From positions 682,001 through 746,000 of the forward strand of contig NZ_CP049258.1 in the NCBI RefSeq assembly GCF_011046735.1: a stretch of 64,000 nucleotides of DNA, read 5' to 3'. The notes under the pieces are model-generated. The model was not told the origin of the DNA. It saw only the letters and a program-made list of their open reading frames with translations, and made no database searches. This stretch comes from Nordella sp. HKS 07 (GTDB taxonomy: Bacteria > Pseudomonadota > Alphaproteobacteria > Rhizobiales > Aestuariivirgaceae). Shown here one piece after another: positions 19,549 to 29,706 of this stretch (the stretch's first letter is position 1; every line of letters starts with the position of its first letter). Position numbers and translations under genes: made by a program.

Positions 19549-20548
19549 GCTTGATCTCCGACTGCGCCCGCTTCTTGGCCTCGGCCGCCTTCGGGAACTG
19601 CGAGCTCACCTGCATATAGGCGGCACAGGCCTGCTCCTTCTGGCCGAGCCTGTTCAGCGAGAGGCCGAGCTTGAGGAGGCTGTCGGCCGCCTTGCGGCTC
19701 TTCGGGAAGTCGCGATAGCCGGACAGGAAGGCTTGCGCCGCCTGCTTGTAATCGCCCTGCACATAATAGGTCTCGCCCAGCCAATATTGTGCGTTGCCGG
19801 CAAGGCTGTGGTCGCGATGCTGCTCGAGAAAGCCGCGGAAACCGACTTCGGCGTCGCCGAACTGGCGCCGCAACAGGCTCTCATAGGAGCGCTCATAAAT
19901 GACTTCGGGATCGGCCGAGGCCGCAGCGCCGAGCGCCACCGTCTCGACCTTTTCGGGCACGAGATCATTGCCGCCGTCGCCATGGGCCGGGGGAACCAGA
20001 ACTTGGCCGCCGCCATTTTCGACGCTGGCCGGCGGTACGAGCACCTGGCCTTCAGTGCCGCCGCCCGGAGGCACGAGCACCTGACCTTGGAACTCGCTGT
20101 TGGCATCCGTCTGATAGCCGTTATTGCCCTGCTGATAGGACGTGCTGGGAATCGTGCCGAGGATCTTGGGGCCGGGCGCCTTCTGCGTCTGGCCCTCCGG
20201 GAGATCGTCGCCGATCGTCTGCAGCGGCTGCTGGGTATATTCCGTGTCGCCGACCTGTTCGACGCCCTGACTGTCGAGGCTGTGATCCTGGACGGCCAGT
20301 TGGCGCTTGCGCGGCTGAGCCTGTGCCGGCTGCTCGCCGAGATCGCCCGATTTGCGCTGACCCTGGAGGCGCCTGACCTCGAAGGTCAGTTGCTCGACCT
20401 GTCCCATCAACTGCTGCAACTGATCTTCCATCCGGCCGACGCGGTCGGCCAGCTCGCCGTCCGATTGGGCGGAAGCAAGGGGGGCGCCACCGACGGCCAT
20501 GGCCATCAGGAGGGCTGCAGGAAGGGTGACCTTCAACAATGTCTTCAT
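19535..20548 (-). CDS. cpoB: Cell-division coordinator CpoB (YbgF)
   Basis: Periplasmic partner of TolA that coordinates outer-membrane constriction with septal peptidoglycan synthesis. It has 337 residues, with a signal peptide ending near ASA, an N-terminal coiled coil (LADRVGRMEDQLQQLMGQVEQL) that trimerises in known homologues, a long low-complexity linker, and C-terminal TPR repeats (NAQYWLGETYYVQGDYKQA). The linker holds three GQVLVPP units at about residues 146-192, an unusual short repeat. The ATG at 20548 gives the signal peptide. tilS overlaps its end. Confidence 0.92.
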   Translation of the reverse strand: MKTLLKVTLPAALLMAMAVGGAPLASAQSDGELADRVGRMEDQLQQLMGQVEQLTFEVRRLQGQRKSGDLGEQPAQAQPRKRQLAVQDHSLDSQGVEQVGDTEYTQQPLQTIGDDLPEGQTQKAPGPKILGTIPSTSYQQGNNGYQTDANSEFQGQVLVPPGGGTEGQVLVPPASVENGGGQVLVPPAHGDGGNDLVPEKVETVALGAAASADPEVIYERSYESLLRRQFGDAEVGFRGFLEQHRDHSLAGNAQYWLGETYYVQGDYKQAAQAFLSGYRDFPKSRKAADSLLKLGLSLNRLGQKEQACAAYMQVSSQFPKAAEAKKRAQSEIKRAGC

Positions 20549-20651
20549 CGCGTAACCGCTGCTGTGCCGAGCCGTCCCCAGCACCCCATTATTGGGCTTG
20601 GTCTCTAAAGGCGGTGAAAATGAGGCTTTATAAGGGGGGAAGGGAAATCAT

Positions 20652-20685
20652 CCGGGACCTGTGGCCTCATGGCAACAGGTCCCGG
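20652..20685 (-). terminator. Hairpin between pal copy 1 and cpoB
   Basis: Perfect ten-base arms CCGGGACCTG/CAGGTCCCGG around a 14-base loop lie 10 bases after the pal stop at 20695. The following bases are T/C-rich but not a strong T-run, so it may attenuate rather than fully stop transcription into cpoB. Confidence 0.55.
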
Positions 20686-20694
20686 ACCGTCAAC

Positions 20695-21189
20695 TCAGCC
20701 CGAAACCGCGCCGCCCGTGATCACGGTCACCGCGCGGCGATTCTGGGAATAGCATTGTTCGGCGTCGCACAAGGCCACTGGCCGCTCCTTGCCATAAGCG
20801 ATCGAGGAGATGCGGTTGCCCTGGACGCCCTGGGCGATCAGGAACTCGCGGGTGGCGGTGGCGCGGCGCGCCGACAGCGAGATGTTGTATTCGCGTGTGC
20901 CACGCTCGTCGGCATGGCCTTCGACCTGCACGGTGACATTCGGATACTGCTTGAGCCAGGCCGACTGGCGGCGCAGCGTCTCCTGGGCTTCCGGCGTCAG
21001 CGTCGAGGTATCGACGATGAAGTAGATTCGGTCGCCGACATTAATGGCGAAGTCCTTTTCGGAACCCGGGACCGCCGTTCCGGCGCCATCGCCTTCCAGG
21101 TTCGGTTGATTCTTCTTCGAGCACGCGGCCAAAGCCAAAAAAACGGCGCAAATCAAAGCGATCTTGAAATTCGCCAAACGACGCAACAT
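20695..21189 (-). CDS. pal: Peptidoglycan-associated lipoprotein, copy 1
   Basis: Outer-membrane lipoprotein that binds peptidoglycan and TolB/TolA. It has 164 residues. The lipobox LAAC is at 20-23, with the lipidated Cys followed by SKKN. The OmpA-like domain contains VEGHADERGTREYNISLSARR, the peptidoglycan-binding motif. It is tandem to a second copy at 21494, similar at roughly two-thirds or more of positions by eye, and the ribosome-binding segment GGAGTGGGA is shared. A terminator lies between the copies, so this one probably has its own promoter in the 304-base gap upstream. cpoB and tilS follow. Confidence 0.95.
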   Translation of the reverse strand: MLRRLANFKIALICAVFLALAACSKKNQPNLEGDGAGTAVPGSEKDFAINVGDRIYFIVDTSTLTPEAQETLRRQSAWLKQYPNVTVQVEGHADERGTREYNISLSARRATATREFLIAQGVQGNRISSIAYGKERPVALCDAEQCYSQNRRAVTVITGGAVSG

Positions 21190-21493
21190 GATATCCCACT
21201 CCTATGTCCCGCCCTGTGCATTGCGGCCTCTCATCCGGGCCGCTCACCCACCACAGGACCAAATTGCTACCTTACAGTGCTCATTTAGGGTTAATTTTCC
21301 CTTCCCGGCATGCGCCGTAAGCACCCGTCAGTGGGGCTTATGACCGTAACAGCGCGGCGATTCTGTGGCCAATATTGCCGCACCCGCGAAATTACCTAGG
21401 AAAAAAGAGAGACAAGTCAACCGATAAAAGAAAACGAGCGCGGAAACCGCGCTCGCTCAAATCACTTGGTAGCTTGTCGGATGCTCGGCGAGC
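21190..21493. other. Gap between the two pal genes
   Basis: 304 bases holding the terminator of the upstream pal copy (21435-21455) and, by inference, a promoter for the downstream copy. The middle is AT-rich around 21265-21300. No gene is seen. Confidence 0.5.
21435..21455 (-). terminator. Rho-independent terminator after pal copy 2
   Basis: Perfect nine-base arms cgagcgcgg/ccgcgctcg around a three-base loop are followed on the minus strand by ttttctttta. It lies 39 bases past the stop codon at 21494 and ends the tolQRAB-pal transcript. Confidence 0.85.
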
Positions 21494-21994
21494 CTAGCTC
21501 GTCTTGGCGCCGGAGGTGATGACGGTGACGGTGCGGCGGTTCTGCGACCAGCACTGCTCGGCATCGCACAGCGCCGCCGGACGCTCCTTGCCATAGGCGA
21601 TGGAGGAGATGCGGCTCGCCTCGATACCCTGGGCCATGAGGAACTCGCGTGTTGCGGTGGCGCGCCGCGCCGACAACGAGATGTTGTATTCGCGCGTACC
21701 GCGCTCGTCGGCATGGCCTTCGACCTGCACCATCACATCGGAGTACTGCTTGAGCCACGCGGCTTGACGGCGCAGGGTCTCCTGGCCTTCCGGGGTCAGC
21801 GTCGACTGGTCGACGAGGAAGAAGACGGTGTCGCCGACTTCGGTCTTGAACTGACCTTCCGAGCCCGGCAGCGCCGCTTGGCCGAGGCCGTTACTGGCCT
21901 CGAGATCGGGCGTGTTCTTCTTGGAACAGGCCGCAAGGGCCAGGAAACAGAAACACAAGGCGACGGCCTTGAACCCCGCACTCATACGCAACAT
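21494..21994 (-). CDS. pal: Peptidoglycan-associated lipoprotein, copy 2
   Basis: Paralogue of the gene at 20695-21189, with 166 residues. The lipobox is LAAC, and the domain from QSTLTPEGQETLRRQAAWLKQ to the end closely matches copy 1. The peptidoglycan-binding segment VEGHADERGTREYNISLSARR is identical. The two copies differ mainly in the linker after the lipid anchor. This copy follows tolB (122 bases) and closes the tol operon with a strong terminator. AAGGAG precedes the ATG. Confidence 0.95.
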   Translation of the reverse strand: MLRMSAGFKAVALCFCFLALAACSKKNTPDLEASNGLGQAALPGSEGQFKTEVGDTVFFLVDQSTLTPEGQETLRRQAAWLKQYSDVMVQVEGHADERGTREYNISLSARRATATREFLMAQGIEASRISSIAYGKERPAALCDAEQCWSQNRRTVTVITSGAKTS

Positions 21995-22115
21995 GACTTT
22001 CCCACTCCTTTAAGCCGCTGGCGCCCGCTCCCGGCGACCCCGCAAGCGGATCAGGCCCCCTAGCCCGAAACCAACTTAATTCCCGAATTCCTGGCAGACT
22101 TCGTCCGCAGGCGAA

Positions 22116-23444
22116 TTAATTCAACAAAGGCGACCACGCCGGATCCGACGCGAAGCTTGGCGTCTTGACGAGCTGTTCGTTGTAGCCCGAAACGTCGACC
22201 GAATAGAGCCTCGGGCCACCATTCTCCCCCGGCTCGTCGCGGAAGAACATGATCACGCGACTGTTCGGTGCCCATGTCGGACCTTCATTATGAAAACCTT
22301 CGGTTAACAATCTCTCACCATTACCGTCCGGCCCCATGACGCCGATGGCGAAGCGCCCGCCGCCCTGCTTGGTAAAGGCGATGTATCTGCCGTCGGGCGA
22401 CCACACCGGAGTCGCATAGCGGCCCGAACCGAAGGAGATGCGGCGCTGGTTCGAACCGTCCGCATTCATGATATAGACCTGCTGCGTGCCTTCGCGGTCA
22501 GATTCGAACACGATCTGGCTGCCGTCGGGCGAAAACGAAGGTGCCGTATTGATCGCCGGCACATTGGTGAGCTGCTGCATCTGGCGCGAGCGCAGATCCA
22601 GAACGAAGATGTTGGAGTTGCCGCCATCCTGCAGGCTCATGATGACCCGCTGGCCATCGGGCGAGAAGCGCGGCGCGAAGCTCATATTGGGAAACTCGCC
22701 GACGATCTCGCGCTGCCCCGTCTCGATATTGTAGAGATAGACACGCGGCGTCCCCGAGCCGAACGCCATATAGGTGATCTCGAGCGAATTCGGCGAGAAG
22801 CGCGGCGTCAGCACGATCTGCTTGCCATCAGAAATGGCGCGCACATTGAAGCCGTCCTGATCCATGATCGAGAGTTTCTTGATTCGCTTGTCCTTAGGCC
22901 CGGTCTCCGCAACGAAGACGATGCGCGTGTCGAAATAGCCGGGCACGCCGGTCATCGTCTGATAGATCTTGTCGGAGATCAGATGGCCGAGCCGGCGCCA
23001 GTTCTTGGGCGAAGTGGTGAATTCGAAACCGGCGAGCTTCTGCTGCGAGCCCGTGTCCCACAGGATGAACTGCGCCTTGAGGCGGCCGCCCTCCATGATA
23101 GTCTGGCCGGTCACCAGCGCCTTGGCCTGGATCTGGCGCCAGTCGCCGAAGCGCGGCTCCTGATCGAAATTGCTGATCTGCTCGATGAAGGACTCGGGCG
23201 GCAACGGCCGGAAATAGCCCGACCGGCCGAGATTATTGGCGATGACGCCGGCAATGTCGGCGCCGGACTGGGCGGCCTCCTGCGAGGCACCGACAAAGGC
23301 GGTGATGGCGATCGGCAGGGGATCGATCTGGCCCTTGTTGACGTCGATCTCGACCGCCCGCGCGGCCGGGGCCAGCACCAAAGTGATCAGCAAGGTTGCG
23401 ATGATTGCGGCGGTCTTCGCCGCAATATCAAATCTCTGCGCCAT
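22116..23444 (-). CDS. tolB: Tol-Pal system beta-propeller protein TolB
   Basis: Periplasmic protein that links Pal to TolA. It has 442 residues, with a signal peptide ([14 protein letters not shown] to ARA), an N-terminal alpha/beta domain (to about residue 170) and a six-bladed propeller whose blades show the repeated motif FSPDG (for example [19 protein letters not shown] and [19 protein letters not shown]). The ATG at 23444 is the start giving the signal peptide, with GAGG upstream; the frame runs upstream into tolA. The gap to tolA is 14 bases. Confidence 0.97.
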   Translation of the reverse strand: MAQRFDIAAKTAAIIATLLITLVLAPAARAVEIDVNKGQIDPLPIAITAFVGASQEAAQSGADIAGVIANNLGRSGYFRPLPPESFIEQISNFDQEPRFGDWRQIQAKALVTGQTIMEGGRLKAQFILWDTGSQQKLAGFEFTTSPKNWRRLGHLISDKIYQTMTGVPGYFDTRIVFVAETGPKDKRIKKLSIMDQDGFNVRAISDGKQIVLTPRFSPNSLEITYMAFGSGTPRVYLYNIETGQREIVGEFPNMSFAPRFSPDGQRVIMSLQDGGNSNIFVLDLRSRQMQQLTNVPAINTAPSFSPDGSQIVFESDREGTQQVYIMNADGSNQRRISFGSGRYATPVWSPDGRYIAFTKQGGGRFAIGVMGPDGNGERLLTEGFHNEGPTWAPNSRVIMFFRDEPGENGGPRLYSVDVSGYNEQLVKTPSFASDPAWSPLLN

Positions 23445-23458
23445 GTCGCCTCGATTTC

Positions 23459-24400
23459 TCAGCTTGGAAACATCATATTGGGATTGAAATTGACAGTGTT
23501 GTCCCGCCACAGGTCATATCTATCCTGCGGCAGGTTGTCATAAGGTTGGCAGTTCATTACCGCGGACAGCGCCGATTGCGCGGTTGTCGAAAACAGCGGG
23601 TCTGAGCTGCTGTTCAGAACCTGCGGCAGGCCGGAGACGGTGCCGTCCGAATTGAGGGAGAAGCGGACCTTCACGCTGATCTGGGCTTCCCGCGCGCCCG
23701 GCGGAACAGTCCAGCACTGAATGAGCCGCTGCTGAATAGCATCGGCGATCGTCGCCGACATGTCAGCGTCAGCGCCCGATACGTTGAAATCGCCCTGGTT
23801 CGGCGTGCCGGTCTCGGTCTGCGGTTTTTGTGGTGCGGTGCGCTTGTCGTCGGTCTTGTTGAGGAAGGCCGCGATATCGTCCGGATTGAATTCTTTCTTC
23901 GGCTTCAGTTTCTTCTCGGGCTTCTTCTCCGGCGGCTTCTCGGCCGGCTTCTTTTCCGGCTTCGCCTCGGCCTGCTTCTGCTCGGGCTTTTTCTCTTCCG
24001 GCTTCTCTTCGATCTTCTTCAGAAGTTCCGCCATCTCCTCGGGCTTGGGCGCCGGCTCCGGCTTGGCTTCGGGCTTCGGCTTTTCCTTAGGCTCGGGCGG
24101 CTTGGGCTCCGGCGGGGCCGAGGCCTCCTTCACCGCAGTCTTGACTTCCGGAGCGACTTCAGGCGCCGGTTGCACGGGCTTCATCACTTCGGCTGGCTTC
24201 GGCGCCGGCTTCTCGACCGGCTTCTTCTCTTCCGACTTCACAGTGGCCACGCGCGTGCTGACATCGTTGATCGATACGATGTCGACCGGGATCATGTCCT
24301 GATCGGTGACCTTGAACTCGTCTGGATTGGGCAGCACGACGAAGGCGGCGGCGAGGATCGCCGCATGCGCCATAAGCGATATCGTGAGGCTGCGCCGCAT
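23459..24400 (-). CDS. tolA: Energy-transducing protein TolA
   Basis: Inner-membrane protein that spans the periplasm and transmits TolQR motion to Pal/TolB. It has 313 residues. The N-terminal anchor is [20 protein letters not shown]. Residues about 60-190 are very rich in Lys, Pro, Glu and Ala, which fits an extended rod. The C-terminal globular domain ([18 protein letters not shown] to [17 protein letters not shown]) is of the TonB/TolA C-type. It sits three bases after the tolR stop and just before tolB. Confidence 0.94.
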   Translation of the reverse strand: MRRSLTISLMAHAAILAAAFVVLPNPDEFKVTDQDMIPVDIVSINDVSTRVATVKSEEKKPVEKPAPKPAEVMKPVQPAPEVAPEVKTAVKEASAPPEPKPPEPKEKPKPEAKPEPAPKPEEMAELLKKIEEKPEEKKPEQKQAEAKPEKKPAEKPPEKKPEKKLKPKKEFNPDDIAAFLNKTDDKRTAPQKPQTETGTPNQGDFNVSGADADMSATIADAIQQRLIQCWTVPPGAREAQISVKVRFSLNSDGTVSGLPQVLNSSSDPLFSTTAQSALSAVMNCQPYDNLPQDRYDLWRDNTVNFNPNMMFPS

Positions 24401-24403
24401 GCC

Positions 24404-24889
24404 CTATTTCTGCGCCTTCTTCTGTGACTTTTCGGGTGCCGTCGGCTCGGACGATGTGACGAGACCGATCTTCTTGAAGCCGGCGGCGTTGAGCTCGCCC
24501 ATGACCTTCATCACGAGGCCGTAATTCACAGTGGTGTCGGCGCGCACGAAGATGCGCTCCTCATAGCCGTTCTTGGCAATCGCCTCGAGCTTCGCGACCA
24601 GGGTCTCCTGATCGATCGGCGTCTCTTGCAGGAACACCTGGCCGGCGGCGTCGAGCGACACGGTGATCGGCTCGGTGTCGCCCTGCATCGGCTTGGCCTT
24701 GGTCTGCGGCAGGTCGACCGGAACGCCGACCGTCATCAGGGGGGCGGCGACCATGAACACGATGAGCAGCACCAGCATGACGTCGACGAGCGGCGTCACG
24801 TTGATTTCGCTGATAGCCGAGAAGGACGAGCGCCGGCGGCTGCCGCGCCTCGTATATCCACCGCTTGTTCCGCCTGCCGAAGCACCCAT
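24404..24889 (-). CDS. tolR: Tol-Pal proton-channel subunit TolR
   Basis: ExbD/TolR family, 161 residues. A basic, Gly/Ser-rich N-terminus precedes a single membrane helix that contains the proton-relay Asp in VTPLVDVMLVLLIVF. The periplasmic domain follows. It works with TolQ as a proton-driven stator for TolA. The N-terminal cytoplasmic part is longer than in E. coli, which is usual in Alphaproteobacteria. Spacing to tolQ is two bases. Confidence 0.95.
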   Translation of the reverse strand: MGASAGGTSGGYTRRGSRRRSSFSAISEINVTPLVDVMLVLLIVFMVAAPLMTVGVPVDLPQTKAKPMQGDTEPITVSLDAAGQVFLQETPIDQETLVAKLEAIAKNGYEERIFVRADTTVNYGLVMKVMGELNAAGFKKIGLVTSSEPTAPEKSQKKAQK

Positions 24890-24891
24890 TT

Positions 24892-25602
24892 CTACACCCG
24901 CTCGTCCAGCTGCCGCGAGATGATCGCGGAAAATTCGTCTGCGAAATTCTCCAGTCTGGCCCCGATCTTAGCAGCGTCGGCGGCAAACTTATTGTAGAAG
25001 ATTGTCGCCGGTATGGCAGCAAGGAGGCCGAGTGCGGTCGCGATCAGCGCCTCGGCGATGCCCGGGGCGACGACTGCCAGATTGGTGTTCTGCGAATTGG
25101 CGATGGCCTGGAAGCTGGTCATGATGCCCCAGACGGTGCCGAAGAGGCCGATGAAGGGCGCCGCCGATCCGACCGTCGCCAGGAACAGAAGCCTGGATTC
25201 GAGATAGCCCATCTCCTTCTGGATCTGGACGTCCATCACCTTCTCGATGCGCTTCTGGACGCCCTGGAAGCCGGCCCGCGAGGCGGCTCCCTGGCTCCTT
25301 TTCCATTCGCGCATCGCCGCCATGAAAATGGCCGCGAGCCCGCTGTTATTGCGCGAGCCGAGCGCCATATAGAGATCCTCGAGCGACTGGCCGGACCAGA
25401 AGTTCTGCTCGAACTGTTCGCTCTGCCCCTGGGTGCGGCGATACACGAAGAACTTCTCGAAAATGATCGCCCAGGACCAGACCGATGCGGCGGCGAGGCC
25501 CAGCATCACCAATTGGACCACAAAGCCCGCATTCCAGATCAGATGCCAGAGGGAAAGCTGTCCCGCCCCTTGGGCCACGTTCTGTACAGTGTCAACTTCC
25601 AT
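24892..25602 (-). CDS. tolQ: Tol-Pal proton-channel subunit TolQ
   Basis: MotA/TolQ/ExbB family, 236 residues, with three membrane helices: near residues 20-42, then a pair in the C-terminal half (VGSAAPFIGLFGTVWGIMTSF and APGIAEALIATALGLLAAIPA). It forms the pentameric channel around TolR. It is the first gene of the tolQRAB-pal run. A 207-base gap separates it from ybgC and could hold a promoter, though no clear one stands out. Confidence 0.96.
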   Translation of the reverse strand: MEVDTVQNVAQGAGQLSLWHLIWNAGFVVQLVMLGLAAASVWSWAIIFEKFFVYRRTQGQSEQFEQNFWSGQSLEDLYMALGSRNNSGLAAIFMAAMREWKRSQGAASRAGFQGVQKRIEKVMDVQIQKEMGYLESRLLFLATVGSAAPFIGLFGTVWGIMTSFQAIANSQNTNLAVVAPGIAEALIATALGLLAAIPATIFYNKFAADAAKIGARLENFADEFSAIISRQLDERV

Positions 25603-25809
25603 GCTTTGCTTTCTTTCCCACCGCCGGAATCCACATCCCCGCCCAGGCTTCTGGTGAAGCGAGCGAGGTAGATAAGGTTAAATCTGTCCAAACTGCGGCG
25701 TTGCGGGCTTTTTTGCCGCTGGAACCGCATATCGGGCGGAACAGAGAACAGCAAGCTATGGTTAAGGTACGGTTACGAAAGAGGGTTCCCTGGGACACAA
25801 GGGCTTGCG

Positions 25810-26245
25810 TCAGATCGTCTTGAGCGCTGCCGCCATGTCCTTGGGGAAACGCTTGGGTCGCCCCTGCGCGTCGACCAGAGCCACCGTCACATCGGCTGAA
25901 AATAGAGTTTCGCCGCTACGCAACACCTTCTGGTTGAGTTCCATGCGCGCACCACCCATCTCGCGGAAGCGCGTTTCGACTTCGAGCAGATCGTCGATCC
26001 TGGCCGGCTTGAGGAAATCGCAGACCATGCGGCGTACCACGAACCCCATACGACCCTGGGTTTCATGCCAATGCATCTCGTGATGGTGGATGCCGAGGAG
26101 CCTCAGGCAGTCGGAGCGGCCGCGCTCGCAGAATTTGAGGTAATTGGCGTGATAGACGGCGCCCGAGAAGTCCGTGTCCTCGTAATAAACACGGACCGCC
26201 AGCACATGGCGGTTCCCCTCGATACGCCCGGCGAGATCCGGCCAC

Positions 26246-26253
<8 letters not shown>
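25810..26253 (-). CDS. ybgC: YbgC-type acyl-CoA thioesterase
   Basis: Hotdog-fold thioesterase of 147 residues associated with the Tol-Pal cluster. The active-site segment is [20 protein letters not shown] (catalytic Asp in DTDFSG), close to the N-terminus. It may act on acyl-CoA or acyl-ACP in phospholipid metabolism. The ATG at 26253 overlaps the ruvB 3' end by eight bases, which points to translational coupling. tolQ is 207 bases downstream. Confidence 0.93.
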
Positions 26254-27294
<1,041 letters not shown>

Positions 27295-27298
<4 letters not shown>

Positions 27299-27777
27299 GC
27301 TTCTGCTTTCTGCCAATAGGCTTTGACCAGCCACCAGACGGCGAAGGCTGGAACGACGTGAATGATCATGCTCGACACGATGCCGCCAAGCGTCATTCCA
27401 AAAAAGATGAAATTAAAGATCAAAGCGAGTGGCACCGCTGCCATGAGAGCAACCTTTGCCGGCAATCTTCCAGAAGACCATCCATAGGCCGCGAACACGA
27501 CACCACAGACGAGCGCCTGAATCCCGCCAACCACGTAGCCGAGGAAGACTCCAAAAATAACAGGGCTTCCTTTCACTTCGGCCACGATACCTTCGGGCAA
27601 CAGACCACCTGGAACACCGGATAGGAAAAACATGAGCGCCGTACCGATGAGCGGGCCGACAATGGCGGCAATCAGGATGGTGACGATCGCCCTTGCCCAA
27701 TACGGAAGGGCGCCTTCGCTCTTTGGCATCTCTCCTCGGCCTGATGACCGTAGCGCGCGCTCGCCAAACCCACTCAT
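27295..27777 (-). CDS. Multi-span membrane protein of unknown function in the ruv operon
   Basis: A protein of 160 residues with four or five hydrophobic helices (from about residue 28 onward) and few polar residues in the membrane parts. I do not recognise a family. Both ends overlap neighbours by four bases (ATGA): its start with the ruvA stop, its stop with the ruvB start. It therefore appears to be part of a tightly coupled operon. An internal Met at residue 17 is an alternative start. Its presence between ruvA and ruvB is unusual. Confidence 0.72.
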
Positions 27778-28391
27778 GCCAGTGCCAGCTCCTTGAGCGC
27801 GAGGCGGATCAATTGCTCGGTCGGCGCCTCATCGCCGGCTTTACGCATGGCGGCACTCACCGCCGCTCCCGCCTGGCTCTGGCCATAGCCGAGATTGACG
27901 AGAGCGGAGACCGCATCCGAGGCCGCGGTTGGCCTGGGCCCGCCGATCTCGGCCTGCAATTTCGCCAATGCCGGATCGGCCGGCGCGAAGGCCGGCGCCT
28001 TGTCCTTCAGCTCACTGACGATCCGCTGCGCCACCTTGGGTCCGACGCCGGGCGCCCGCGCCACCATTGCCTTGTCTTGGAGCGCTATGGCTTGCGCGAG
28101 ATCCGAGGTCGACAGCGTCGAGAGCAGCGCCAGCGCCACTTTGGTGCCGACGCCCTGCACCGTCTGCAAGAGCTTGAACCATTCGCGCTCGCCTTGTGTG
28201 GCGAAGCCGACGAGGCGGATCATGTCCTGACTTACCAGCATCTCGGTGTGGAGTTCGCCGAACTCGCCGACGGCCGGCAATGCGGACAGCGTCTTGGTCG
28301 AGCAGAAACAGTGATAGCCGACGCCGTTCACGTCGATGATGACCCAGTCCGGTCCATAGGCGTCGATGCGGCCTTTGAGCTTGCTGATCAT
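27774..28391 (-). CDS. ruvA: Holliday junction DNA-binding protein RuvA
   Basis: Tetrameric Holliday-junction binder, 205 residues. Domain I starts [20 protein letters not shown]. The tandem helix-hairpin-helix part contains [17 protein letters not shown] and [19 protein letters not shown]. Domain III is at the C-terminus and contacts RuvB. Its ATG overlaps the stop of the VapC-type toxin gene as ATGA (28388-28391), and its stop overlaps the next gene the same way. Confidence 0.96.
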   Translation of the reverse strand: MISKLKGRIDAYGPDWVIIDVNGVGYHCFCSTKTLSALPAVGEFGELHTEMLVSQDMIRLVGFATQGEREWFKLLQTVQGVGTKVALALLSTLSTSDLAQAIALQDKAMVARAPGVGPKVAQRIVSELKDKAPAFAPADPALAKLQAEIGGPRPTAASDAVSALVNLGYGQSQAGAAVSAAMRKAGDEAPTEQLIRLALKELALA

Positions 28392-28813
28392 GAAGCGTGA
28401 TCCCAGGGATTGACGAGCGCAACGCCCGTCGAGGCAAAATCCGCAATATTGCGCGTGACGACTGTCATTTTGTGAACTAGGGCAGTAGCGGCTATCAAAG
28501 CATCGCGTTCATTTTTCCGATCGAAAACATGGAGACGAGCGCAACACCGGGCGACGTCCACATCCACAGGCAATATCCTTCCACCGAAGCTTGGAAGTAC
28601 CTGCTTCTCTAGCCAGCCCCGCAAAGCGGCGCCTTGCGTGACATCCTTACGTTCCATCTGATAAGCGCCAATTTCAAGTTCCATGATGGTGATTGCCGAA
28701 ACATAGAGATCGGATGAAGAAACACTGTCGGCCCATTCGACAAAGCGAAGATCGGCTTTGCCGAATTGTGCTTTGCGCAATTCTGAGATGGCGTTGGTAT
28801 CGAGCACGAACAT
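28388..28813 (-). CDS. PIN-domain toxin (VapC/FitB-like)
   Basis: Predicted ribonuclease toxin of 141 residues. The PIN acidic residues are in [14 protein letters not shown] (Asp5, Glu11), MELEIGA and [10 protein letters not shown] (Asp near 105), with a later Asn/Asp. The ATG at 28813 shares one base with the antitoxin stop (TGATG). Its own stop overlaps the ruvA start (ATGA). The toxin therefore lies in the ruv operon and could be translationally coupled to ruvA. The RNA target is not predictable. Confidence 0.9.
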   Translation of the reverse strand: MFVLDTNAISELRKAQFGKADLRFVEWADSVSSSDLYVSAITIMELEIGAYQMERKDVTQGAALRGWLEKQVLPSFGGRILPVDVDVARCCARLHVFDRKNERDALIAATALVHKMTVVTRNIADFASTGVALVNPWDHAS

Positions 28814-29070
28814 CAGTCGAGATCGGCCGGCTTGACTTCTATGACGATACGCGGCGGATCGAACTCGAATTCGCCAGTGCCAGGCGGCATGGCCAGCATA
28901 TCGACGATGCTGCGTCCTTTGCTGGACAGCCGTCGATATTCCTCGATACTGAGCAGTACATGCGCGGGCTTGCCGCGATCGGTGATGAACACCGGCCCCT
29001 TTTGGGCCGCCTTCTTGGCTCGGCTCGTGTCCTGGTTGAATTCCCGGCTGGTCAAAGTCGTGATGGTCAT
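28813..29070 (-). CDS. Phd/YefM-family antitoxin
   Basis: Antitoxin of 85 residues. The N-terminal Phd/YefM DNA-binding fold is recognisable (MTITTLTSREFNQDTSRAKK, then GPVFITDRGKPAHVLLSIEEYRRL), and the C-terminal tail should bind and block the PIN toxin. GGAGGAG lies before the ATG. A promoter-like TTGACT lies 66-71 bases upstream and a small inverted repeat about 30 bases upstream, consistent with autoregulation. Confidence 0.88.
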   Translation of the reverse strand: MTITTLTSREFNQDTSRAKKAAQKGPVFITDRGKPAHVLLSIEEYRRLSSKGRSIVDMLAMPPGTGEFEFDPPRIVIEVKPADLD

Positions 29071-29096
29071 GGCAACTCCTCCATCCGGTGTTAAAT

Positions 29097-29141
29097 TGTA
29101 GAAACGTGCCTACATTTAGCACGCCACCGTGAACAAGTCAA
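29097..29141 (-). promoter_or_regulatory. Promoter and operator candidate of the toxin-antitoxin pair
   Basis: On the minus strand TTGACT (29136-29141) is followed after 17 bases by TAAATG, a weak -10. Just downstream the inverted repeat TGTAG(8)CTACA covers 29097-29114 and would overlap the transcription start. This is the usual position for a Phd-type operator. The -35 overlaps the last codons of ruvC. Confidence 0.5.
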
Positions 29142-29665
29142 GAACGCGCCAGCCGCTTCGCCAAGCTTTGCGCGCCGCGGTGATGCGCATGGCAGATGGC
29201 GATCGCCAAGGCGTCTGCGGCGTCCGCCGACTTGGGCTGGGCCCTGGGCAGCAGCACCTTCACCATATGGTGGATCTGCTCCTTCTCGGCATGGCCGGCG
29301 CCAACCACCGTCTTTTTAACCTGGTTCGGCGCATATTCGGCGACCGGAATCCCCGCTTCAGCCGGCACCAGAAGGGCTATGCCGCGCGCCTGGCCGAGCT
29401 TCAGCGTGGCGCGCGGATCTGTATTGACGAAGGTCTCCTCGACCGCCGCCTCATCCGGCTGCCATTCGGCCACCACCTGCGCCAGCTGCACCTTGAGCTG
29501 TACCAGCCGCTCGGCGAGGGTCAGCGTCTGGTCGCTGGTGAGGACGCCGTCGGCGACATGAGAAAGCCTGGAGCCCTCACAGACGATCAGCCCCCAACCG
29601 GTGCGCCGGAGGCCGGGATCGATGCCGATGATTCGAACGGTGGACAGGGCCATAGGCTCGGGCAT
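29138..29665 (-). CDS. ruvC: Holliday junction resolvase RuvC
   Basis: Endonuclease that cuts Holliday junctions. It has 175 residues. The catalytic acidic residues are in [13 protein letters not shown] (Asp), [11 protein letters not shown] (Glu) and [18 protein letters not shown] (two Asp). The ATG at 29665 is favoured by AAAGGA four bases upstream; starts at 29653 and 29695 are possible. It is divergent from an alpha/beta hydrolase (41-base gap) and is followed by the toxin-antitoxin pair instead of ruvA. Confidence 0.95.
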   Translation of the reverse strand: MPEPMALSTVRIIGIDPGLRRTGWGLIVCEGSRLSHVADGVLTSDQTLTLAERLVQLKVQLAQVVAEWQPDEAAVEETFVNTDPRATLKLGQARGIALLVPAEAGIPVAEYAPNQVKKTVVGAGHAEKEQIHHMVKVLLPRAQPKSADAADALAIAICHAHHRGAQSLAKRLARS

Positions 29666-29706
29666 AGCATCCTTTCGTAAACGCCGCAGCTTCATGGGGA
29701 ACTGTC

